Source: a virus. Taken from it: a DNA stretch of 39,276 nucleotides. Below the pieces are notes generated by a model that worked only from the letters and a program-made list of their open reading frames with translations, was not told the origin of the DNA and made no database searches. This document shows, piece after piece, positions 16,334 to 22,726 of the stretch. Positions within the stretch are counted from its first letter, which is position 1; each line of letters starts with the position of its first letter. Position numbers and translations under genes: made by a program. Location of the stretch: positions 1-39,276 of the IMG/VR virus record IMGVR_UViG_3300031576_000159. One strand, 5' to 3'.

Positions 16334-17854
16334 TCACTTCAAGCACGCCGAACTAAACCACACCCGCTCCAGGAACCTGTTCGCTGCGCCTTGCTTTTTG
16401 CCAAGGCTACTCATGCCTCCGCTAGCTTTCCATGCGAAGCATTTCCAGTTGCCAGGCAAAACATGCTCGCCTTCGTATCCGCAAAGCGCAATCCGCAACC
16501 GTGGATCTTCTCCATGTTCAATCGCCCAGGCGCAAACATCCTTCGCAACCTTGAGATCATCCGCAGAGTAGCAGTTCGCATCTCGGTTGGCCTCGGCTGA
16601 ATATGGCGGGTCTAGGAAAATCCCGCATGGAGTTCCGCTTGCAAAGAAGTGCGACAGTGAATCTCCTGAATCTCCACCGCAGATTCGCTTCCAATCCCCG
16701 CAGCAGATTCGGACTCGCTTCAACCTCTCGGATAGAGCCTGCATCCATTTGAGTAATCCTTGCTCACCGCATCCGGCTCGCCCGATGTCGCCGAGGTGGA
16801 CGAGCGTCCGATTGACGCCTTGGCCCTTGTCGCCGAGGTGGACGAGCTGCCGATTGACGCCTCGACCTTTGTTGCCGAGGTGGACGCGCATCCGATTGAC
16901 GCCTTGACCTTTGCTGCCGAGGTGGCCGCGTGTCAGGACGCTTTCTCCTTTTTCGTTCTTCTCGATCCTCCATGGTCCATCACCGCGACAGAATCCACCT
17001 CCGATCCAATGCGCCATTCCCCAAGCCCACCAGCCGGCAATCTTAGGATCGAAGTAATCGGGATCGCCTTCGAGTTTTTCTTGCAGTGTTGCCTTGCGCA
17101 TCACGAGCCATGCGTGGCGCGCGTGAAGGTCGTTCTCGATCACTGGCCAATCGGCATATTGCGCGACTAGATCGGGATCCTTTTTCACGGCACGCCAAAA
17201 ATTCGAGACCATGCCATCCAGGTCATTCACGGTCTCTGTGCCATCGAATTGATTCGGCCTGTTGAGCATCACGGCCCCGGACCCGAAGAACGGTTCGATG
17301 TAGCCTTTTACGTCTCCAAATACCTGCCAGACTTTGCGTGCGATTCTGGATTTCCCCCCGAACCATGGGAATGGGGCCTTGAACAGAAGGTCGAGTTTGT
17401 CTTCTTCTTCCTCGCCATCTTCTTCCTCTGTGATGTCCGAAAGGTTTAGCCTAGCGATCGAGATCGCGATTTCTTCATCGGTGAATCCAGGAATCTTCTC
17501 GCCTTCTAAATTCGGGATCTCGATCGCCGAAAGCTGCCGCAGGGCGTCGTCGAGAAACGCCTGATCCCACTGCGCAAGTTCCGCCGTCCGGTTGTCGGAA
17601 AGCGAATAGGCGCGCGCCTCGGACCCGAGCAAGCTCGTCCGATAGACCGCGATCTCCTTCCAGCCGAGTGCCATCGCGGCCTCCAGGGTCCCATTCCCGG
17701 CGATCACGGTTCCTCCCTCATCCACAACGATCGGCTTCTGCTGGCCGAAACGTCTGAGGGAATCCTTGATGGCTTCGAGGTTTCGCTGGTCGTGGTGGCG
17801 AGCGTTCTTGGGATCCGTCTTCAGTCGGTCGAGGGGGACGATTTCGATTTCCAC
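16334..17854 (-). CDS. ParB-domain / Dam-type adenine methyltransferase fusion
   Basis: 506 residues from GTG 17854, chosen because AAGGAG (17863-17868 on this strand) is well spaced and the protein then begins directly with the ParB-like fold. The N-terminus (VPLDRLKTDPKNARHHD ... VIAGNGTLEAAMALG) is a ParB/sulfiredoxin-like domain. After an acidic linker comes a D12-class N6-adenine methyltransferase: FPWFGGKSRIA, EPFFGSGAV (AdoMet site), and LDPPYS (catalytic DPPY). Between them lies a tandem repeat HLGxKGxGVNR. This fusion is common in phages, where it modifies phage DNA against restriction. The target site is unknown; GATC is the usual target of the class. Confidence 0.93.
   Translation of the reverse strand: MEIEIVPLDRLKTDPKNARHHDQRNLEAIKDSLRRFGQQKPIVVDEGGTVIAGNGTLEAAMALGWKEIAVYRTSLLGSEARAYSLSDNRTAELAQWDQAFLDDALRQLSAIEIPNLEGEKIPGFTDEEIAISIARLNLSDITEEEDGEEEEDKLDLLFKAPFPWFGGKSRIARKVWQVFGDVKGYIEPFFGSGAVMLNRPNQFDGTETVNDLDGMVSNFWRAVKKDPDLVAQYADWPVIENDLHARHAWLVMRKATLQEKLEGDPDYFDPKIAGWWAWGMAHWIGGGFCRGDGPWRIEKNEKGESVLTRGHLGSKGQGVNRMRVHLGNKGRGVNRQLVHLGDKGQGVNRTLVHLGDIGRAGCGEQGLLKWMQALSERLKRVRICCGDWKRICGGDSGDSLSHFFASGTPCGIFLDPPYSAEANRDANCYSADDLKVAKDVCAWAIEHGEDPRLRIALCGYEGEHVLPGNWKCFAWKASGGMSSLGKKQGAANRFLERVWFSSACLK
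16788..16930 (-). repeat. 42-base tandem repeat inside the methyltransferase gene
   Basis: The anchor CCGAGGTG recurs on the plus strand at 16791, 16833, 16875 and 16917, exactly 42 bases apart. It encodes 14-residue units of the form HLG(S/N/D)KG(Q/R)GVNRxxV, three full copies plus a degenerate one. The repeat keeps the frame and lies between the AdoMet and DPPY motifs, in the probable target-recognition region. Confidence 0.9.
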
Positions 17855-17859
17855 CAGGG

Positions 17860-18051
17860 CTACTCCTTCGCCCTTCTCCTGCGTGCCGCCTCCCGAGTGC
17901 GGCAGCGATCCGAGCAGTAGCGCCGATCCGCGCGGCTCGGCCAGAACCACGAGGAGCAGCCGTGGCACCAGTGCCGGGTGCGGTGTTCCGATCCCGGGCG
18001 CTCGCGCAGGACCTCCGCCCAGGCTCTCGCTGGCGTTGACGCAACTTTCAT
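17860..18051 (-). CDS. Small zinc-ribbon protein
   Basis: 63 residues. Two cysteine pairs (C29-x2-C32 and C46-x3-C50, in CHGC ... YCSDRC) form a zinc ribbon, followed by an arginine-rich tail (TREAARRRRAKE). The pattern is typical of small phage or bacterial zinc-ribbon proteins that bind nucleic acid. It is the first gene of a two-gene minus-strand unit; its TAG stop lies within the ribosome site of the methyltransferase, so translation is probably coupled. The ATG at 18051 has no ribosome site and sits directly after a predicted -10 box. Confidence 0.75.
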   Translation of the reverse strand: MKVASTPARAWAEVLRERPGSEHRTRHWCHGCSSWFWPSRADRRYCSDRCRTREAARRRRAKE

Positions 18052-18058
18052 GCCGCTG

Positions 18059-18086
18059 ATTCTTGCGGCTGCCGGCGGGATGGCAA
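18059..18086 (-). promoter_or_regulatory. Promoter for the minus-strand unit
   Basis: On the minus strand TTGCCA (18086-18081) and AAGAAT (18064-18059) are separated by 16 bases. Predicted transcription start is at about 18052, one base before the ATG. The transcript would therefore be leaderless, which agrees with the lack of a ribosome site. It is divergent from the plus-strand promoter at 18097. Confidence 0.5.
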
Positions 18087-18096
18087 GGGAAAAGTG

Positions 18097-18125
18097 TTGA
18101 CTTCTTCCGGGGGCCTGATTACCCT
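18097..18125 (+). promoter_or_regulatory. Promoter of the replication/recombination operon
   Basis: TTGACT (18097-18102) and TACCCT (18120-18125) are separated by 17 bases, giving a start near 18132. About 110 bases of untranslated leader follow before the first ATG at 18244, and that leader is strongly structured. The -10 keeps only the TAxxxT core, so an activator may be needed. Confidence 0.55.
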
Positions 18126-18168
18126 CGCCCCCCTGCTTTGTGTGCCGCGCTTTCCCGGACAATGACCA

Positions 18169-18243
18169 GGGCTGCCCGATGCCAGGGCGCTGCACACTCC
18201 CCCGGTGGCATCGGGTGCCCGTTTTTCGGAAGGAGTGTGCACG
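18169..18243 (+). promoter_or_regulatory. Structured leader: attenuator hairpin with SD-pairing loop
   Basis: GGGC (18169-18172) and CCCGATGCC (18175-18183) pair with GGCATCGGG (18207-18215) and GCCC (18217-18220), followed by GTTTTT, which is a terminator-like hairpin. In its loop TGCACACTCC (18191-18200) is the exact complement of GGAGTGTGCA (18232-18241), which contains the core of the ribosome site GGAAGGAG of the next gene. The RNA can thus form a pseudoknot or alternative helix that hides the ribosome site. This points to control of the operon by attenuation or translation; the effector is unknown. Confidence 0.65.
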
Positions 18244-19395
18244 ATGTCTCACACGTACGACAGTCCGGTTGACCCGCCAACAGCGATGATCCAGGACTTG
18301 GCGCAGCGAGCTGAGGATGCAACGCGGCTCATGGAGGAGGTCGATTCCTTTGCGGCCCGACTCGCGGCCGATGTGGCTGATGTGGTCGTCGGGACGGGGA
18401 ATGGGGGGATCTCGGCGGAAGCGGCTGGGGCAGTTGGAGTCAATCCGGAGGCGGCCAAGGATGTGGTATTCCGGCCCTCGGCGGCTGCCCGGGTGATCCC
18501 CAACAACCCTTTTCGTCGACCGGCTGCAACCGAGAAACGGTTGAAGCTCTTCCTCTGGGGTCATAGCGGGTCCTACAAGACGCGGCTTGCGCTGGCGTTT
18601 CCGCGAGTCGCGCTCGTGGACCTAGAGCGTGGTAGCGATCTCTACGCCAGCGAGTTCGATTTTGATCGTCTGGAAAATGTCTCGACGGCCCCAGACGTTG
18701 CGCGTGCGGTAGACTGGCTCGCGACGACCCGCCACAACTACCTCACGCTCGTGATCGACCCCATTACCATCTTCTGGGAGGCTCTCCAGAAACGATGGTC
18801 CGACGTGTTTATGGAGCGGCGCAAGGAATCGCGCGGCTTCAAACACGAATTTTACGACATGCAGTTCAAGGACTGGAGCACGGTGAAGAGCGACCTCAAG
18901 GAATTCTTCCGGAAGCTCCTCGCACTCGACATGAACGTGATCGTGACGGCGAGAGAGAAGCCGCTCTACGCCGAGGGGGAGTTGGCGAAGAAGATCGGCG
19001 AGACCTTCGACGGCGAGCGATCGCTACCCTACCTCTTCGATGTCGTTCTTCGGGTGCGCGCCGTCGATGGCCGCTGCCTCGCGCGCGCGGAGAAGGACCG
19101 GACGAACCGGCTGCCGAAGGGGGAGTTCCCCTGCGACTTCTCCCTCCTCGCGCGTGCCTTCGGGGGCGACATCCTCACGCGCGCATCCGAGCCGATCTCG
19201 CTTGCGACGCCGGATCGGAAGGATGAAATCCTGCGGCTGGCGAAACTCTGCGCAATGACGGAGGCGCAGATCAGCGACCGGCTCGCGAGCTACGGCGCGG
19301 CCTCGATCGACGATCTGACGCAGGTCAACGCGGAGGTGATCCTCGGGAAGTTGCGGGGGGTGGTCGTGGCGGCAACTGTTTCGGTACCAAAATAG
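18244..19395 (+). CDS. RecA-like ATPase (AAA_24 / Sak4-like)
   Basis: 383 residues. After a charged N-terminal segment of about 95 residues comes LFLWGHSGSYKTRLALAFP, whose GHSGSYKT (106-113) is the Walker A of the AAA_24 family. VALVDLERGSDLYA and LTLVIDPITIFWE give the Walker B-type strands. Such proteins act in phage single-strand annealing or recombination (Sak4-like) next to SSB-like proteins, as here. The start at ATG 18244 is set by GGAAGGAG at 18228-18235. It is the first gene of the replication operon and is controlled by the structured leader. Confidence 0.85.
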   Translation: MSHTYDSPVDPPTAMIQDLAQRAEDATRLMEEVDSFAARLAADVADVVVGTGNGGISAEAAGAVGVNPEAAKDVVFRPSAAARVIPNNPFRRPAATEKRLKLFLWGHSGSYKTRLALAFPRVALVDLERGSDLYASEFDFDRLENVSTAPDVARAVDWLATTRHNYLTLVIDPITIFWEALQKRWSDVFMERRKESRGFKHEFYDMQFKDWSTVKSDLKEFFRKLLALDMNVIVTAREKPLYAEGELAKKIGETFDGERSLPYLFDVVLRVRAVDGRCLARAEKDRTNRLPKGEFPCDFSLLARAFGGDILTRASEPISLATPDRKDEILRLAKLCAMTEAQISDRLASYGAASIDDLTQVNAEVILGKLRGVVVAATVSVPK

Positions 19396-19417
19396 TTAGG
19401 GATGAAAGGACGAACCA

Positions 19418-19888
19418 ATGGGAATGAAAATCGACTTCACCGGCATTCCGGAACCAGGTGACTACGCGCCGATTCCCGACGGCAGTTACGTGATGACCTG
19501 CGAGGAAGTCAACACAAAGGACGAGCACGGTGCCGACCTTGCGACCTCGCATGGAGATCCAATGTGGCGGCTGGTCTTCGCGGTGGATCCCCCGAACGAG
19601 TTCGCCGGCCGGAAGATTTTCGATCAGGTTATTTTCGGCGGGAAGCTGGCGTTGCGGTCGCGGCTGAAGCTGATCTGCTCACGGCTCGCCGGGAAGAAGT
19701 GCGACGGGCAGATCGAGATCGAGCCGGCGGATTTCGTCGGCAAACGCTGCCGCGTGACGGTGTTCCAAGATGAATACAACGGCAAGAAGAACAACAAGGT
19801 TCAGTTCGCCGGGTACGACCACCTCGACGCGGTGGGGCCCGGCAACGGTGTCTCGGGCGTCGCGACGGATGACTCAACTCCATTCTGA
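19418..19888 (+). CDS. DUF669-family protein, probable ssDNA-binding
   Basis: 156 residues. The opening (IPEPGDYAPIPDGSYVMTCEE) and the middle KIFDQVIFGGKLALRSRLKLIC are typical of DUF669 proteins, which accompany Sak4-like ATPases and recombination genes in phages. The last residues, DDSTPF, resemble the acidic tip of bacterial SSB (DDDIPF) that recruits replication partners. It is therefore likely a single-strand DNA-binding protein, although the OB fold cannot be shown here. It follows the ATPase by 22 bases. Confidence 0.82.
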   Translation: MGMKIDFTGIPEPGDYAPIPDGSYVMTCEEVNTKDEHGADLATSHGDPMWRLVFAVDPPNEFAGRKIFDQVIFGGKLALRSRLKLICSRLAGKKCDGQIEIEPADFVGKRCRVTVFQDEYNGKKNNKVQFAGYDHLDAVGPGNGVSGVATDDSTPF

Positions 19889-19928
19889 TCACTTTCTCTA
19901 CACCTTTTTTCTCTGAGGACTGGCGGCT

Positions 19929-22145
19929 ATGAGCGCAAACGGTACGGTTCAGATTGATGGTCTGCTCGGCCAGGTCGTCTGGCGCAAGGAGGGTGGCCGC
20001 TTCGTTATCGCCAGGTTCACTCTTACAGACGGCCGCGCGTGCTCCGTCAAGGGCGATCTTGCAGTCCCCTGCGAGGGCGCACGCTATAAGCTGTCGGGCC
20101 GTTGGTCGGATCACCCGCGCTTCGGCCGCCAGTTCTCTTTTGAATCCTACGAGTCCGAGAAGCCCACGGACGCCGGCGCGGTCCGGGGATATTTAAAGGC
20201 AACGTGCAAGTGGATCGGGCCGCGTGTGGCGGAGGCGATCCTCGCAGCCTTTGGGGAGACGCGGGCGATGGAGATCCTGAAGAGCGATCCGGGGCGAGTC
20301 GCGCGCGAGATTAACGGGATCACGTGGGCGCGTGCGGAGGAGATTCAACGGGTGCTGGTGGACATGGAGGCCGAGGAGAAGGTGGCGCTGGATCTTGGGC
20401 GGATGCTGGGTGGCTTGCGGGTCCCGGAACGTGCGCTCAATCGGATCCGCGCACGCTGGGGGGCGGACGCGCCCGACGTCATCCGCCAGAACCCCTACGT
20501 CCTCGCGCGCGAGATTGCTGGGATCGGGTTCTCCACGGCGGACGCGATCGCCATGCGGCTCCAGTTCGATCCGAAATCCCCGCATCGGATCTGCGCCGGG
20601 ATCCTCTTCACGCTGGAGGAAGCGGCGACGATGGGCCACACGTGCCTCCTGCGGCGGGAACTGCTCGCGGCTGCGCGTGAGATCCTCAAGCTGGGCGAGG
20701 ACCTGGTCGACCGCAACGTCACGGCTTTGGAGGATCTGGAGGAACTGGTCGCTGTGGAGGGGTATGTCTATCTGCCGGACCTCCACGCGGCAGAGGCGGC
20801 CGTGGCGGGGACGCTGGCGGCCATGGTCCAGACCGAGATCTCGGGCGATCCGCTTTCTGCTCCCGAGCGCGTGCGTCTTTCGAACCAGCAGTTCCAAGCT
20901 GTGGAACTGGTGCGCTCGAATCGGGTGGTCGTCGTCAACGGCGCGGCCGGCACTGGGAAGACCTACTCAGTGAGAGCCTTTCTCGACGGCCTGCCGGCGG
21001 GCGTTCGCGTGGCCCTCTGCGCGCCAACGGGGAAGGCGGCGCGCCGGCTGACCGAGAGCTCGGGGTTGGAGGCTACGACGATCCACCGGCTCCTGGAGCC
21101 GCAGGTCGTGGAGAAGGACGAGGGGACGATCACCTTCGCCTTCCAGCGCAACGGCGGCCGGCCGCTGGAGGTTGATGTTCTCGTGGTGGATGAAAGCTCA
21201 ATGCTCGACATTCGGCTCTTCTCCCAACTCCTCGAAGCGCTGAACTCGAAGACGCGCGTCATCCTCGTCGGGGATCCCTACCAGCTTGCCAGCGTCGGGC
21301 CGGGGAAGGTCCTCGCGGACCTCGTTGGGTCCGGCGTGGTCCCTTTCTTCGAACTGCGCGAGATCCACCGCCAGGAGGCGGCCGGCATGATCATCCGCAA
21401 CTGCCACCGCGTGCGCGACGGCCTGCCGATCGAGATCAACAACAGCTCCCCGGATTTTTTCTTCATCGAGTCCGACGATCCCGAGGAGATCCATCGTCAG
21501 GTCGTGAGCCTCGCGGCGGAGAGGTTGCCGAAGCACTTTAACGTGGATCCGATCCGCGATGTGCAGGTGATCACTGCGAACCGCGAGAAGACGCAGCTCG
21601 GCGCGAAGCCGCTGAACGAAAGCCTCCAGGCGCGGTTGAACAAAAACCAGGACGCCGGCTTCGGTCGCTTCCGGCTGGGGGACAAGGTCATCCAGACGCG
21701 CAACGTTTCGCTCGACGGGACTGAGTTCACCAATGGCGGCGAGGAGATGCGCGGGAAGCTCTTCGTTGCCAACGGCGATATCGGGATCGTCATTGGGGTG
21801 GACATCGAGGCCCGGCAATACCTGATCGAGTTCAGCGCGCCGCGGCGGATCGCGACGGCGCCGATGGTGGAAAATGATCTCCAGCTAGCCTACGCCATCA
21901 CCGTGCACAAGTTCCAGGGGAGCGAGGCCCCGGTGGTCGTGGTGCCGATCCACTCGTGCGCGGGTCCCATGCTGCTCCAGCGGAGCTGGCTCTACACGGC
22001 AATGAGTCGCGCGCGGAAGGCGCTGGTTCTTGTCGGCCAGCGCGCGGAGGTGATGAAGGCGATCGGCCGCAATCAGGCGCGAGTCCGGCACTCGCGGCTG
22101 GCGAAGTTGTTGAGGGAGCAATTCGAGAAAATGAAAGCGATCTAA
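19929..22145 (+). CDS. RecD2-like SF1 helicase
   Basis: 738 residues, the normal size of RecD2. An N-terminal OB-like and helix-hairpin-helix region (residues 1-300) is followed by helicase motif I NGAAGTGKTYS near 337-347 and motif II VVDESSM near 417-424. Motif III is VGDPYQLASVGPG, and the C-terminal motifs are TVHKFQGSE and YTAMSRARKALVLVG. It unwinds DNA 5' to 3' and probably acts in replication or repair of phage DNA. It follows the SSB-like gene in the same operon, with a weak ribosome site (GAGGA). Confidence 0.95.
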   Translation: MSANGTVQIDGLLGQVVWRKEGGRFVIARFTLTDGRACSVKGDLAVPCEGARYKLSGRWSDHPRFGRQFSFESYESEKPTDAGAVRGYLKATCKWIGPRVAEAILAAFGETRAMEILKSDPGRVAREINGITWARAEEIQRVLVDMEAEEKVALDLGRMLGGLRVPERALNRIRARWGADAPDVIRQNPYVLAREIAGIGFSTADAIAMRLQFDPKSPHRICAGILFTLEEAATMGHTCLLRRELLAAAREILKLGEDLVDRNVTALEDLEELVAVEGYVYLPDLHAAEAAVAGTLAAMVQTEISGDPLSAPERVRLSNQQFQAVELVRSNRVVVVNGAAGTGKTYSVRAFLDGLPAGVRVALCAPTGKAARRLTESSGLEATTIHRLLEPQVVEKDEGTITFAFQRNGGRPLEVDVLVVDESSMLDIRLFSQLLEALNSKTRVILVGDPYQLASVGPGKVLADLVGSGVVPFFELREIHRQEAAGMIIRNCHRVRDGLPIEINNSSPDFFFIESDDPEEIHRQVVSLAAERLPKHFNVDPIRDVQVITANREKTQLGAKPLNESLQARLNKNQDAGFGRFRLGDKVIQTRNVSLDGTEFTNGGEEMRGKLFVANGDIGIVIGVDIEARQYLIEFSAPRRIATAPMVENDLQLAYAITVHKFQGSEAPVVVVPIHSCAGPMLLQRSWLYTAMSRARKALVLVGQRAEVMKAIGRNQARVRHSRLAKLLREQFEKMKAI

Positions 22146-22210
22146 CGGAGGAGGGCGAGCCGCGCCGAGCAGCACGCCCAAAGAAGTAGAAGTAGGAGAG
22201 AAGAAAAGTC

Positions 22211-22726
22211 GTGGTCGTGGAGAGTCGGCCTTGCCCGCCGGTGGTGGTTGACGATCGAGAGCGCCTGCCCTATGAGTTTCCCTGTTGGGTACCGGGGCGG
22301 CTTCCGACCGGCGACTACTCGCTGGTTGGTTGCGAATCACAGGTCGCCGTCGAGCGCAAAAGCAAAGAGGACGCCTATCGATCGCTCGGCTCCGATCGCG
22401 ACCGCTTCGAGGCTGAGGTGAAACGACTCTCCGAGTTCCGCTACCCGGCGCTGGTGATCGAGTCCAGCTTGCCCGACTTCCTTTGCCCTCCTCCATTTTC
22501 AGCGATGCACCCACGTGCGGCGATTGCGACGCTGCTGGCGTGGAGCGTCCGCTATCGGCTGCCGATCTTTTTCGCCGGCGATCGTTGGCACGCGCAGGCG
22601 CTCGTTCGAAATGTTCTGCGATTTTTTTGGCGGTACCACGGTGGGGGATCTGTTGTGGATGGAGGAGACCTTGAGGCCGATCGAGATCGTTCTGGAGAAG
22701 TTGACGGGTGCGGAGAAGAACGGTAA
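22211..22726 (+). CDS. ERCC4-type nuclease
   Basis: 171 residues from GTG. The N-terminal half carries the ERCC4 core: VDDRE (13-17), PTGDYSL (32-38) and VERKS (47-51), matching the GDxxxxERKxxxD arrangement of the XPF/Mus81 nuclease family. It would cut branched or flapped DNA during replication or recombination. The last 40 residues read out of a region that overlaps the primase gene and look less conserved. GTG codons at 22211 and 22217 are both possible starts after AGGAGAGAAG. Confidence 0.85.
   Translation: MVVESRPCPPVVVDDRERLPYEFPCWVPGRLPTGDYSLVGCESQVAVERKSKEDAYRSLGSDRDRFEAEVKRLSEFRYPALVIESSLPDFLCPPPFSAMHPRAAIATLLAWSVRYRLPIFFAGDRWHAQALVRNVLRFFWRYHGGGSVVDGGDLEADRDRSGEVDGCGEER

Noticed and set aside
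18039-18047. Self-match of the spacer AAGTTGCGT in the zinc-ribbon gene start
   Set aside because: A 9-base word is expected about 0.3 times by chance in this genome on both strands, so several of the roughly 19 such spacers will match by accident. The partner spacers showed no match close by.
17860-18564. Long minus-strand ORF of 234 residues
   Set aside because: Only its last 63 residues (from ATG 18051) look like a real zinc-ribbon protein; the rest is antisense to the Sak4-like gene and its leader.
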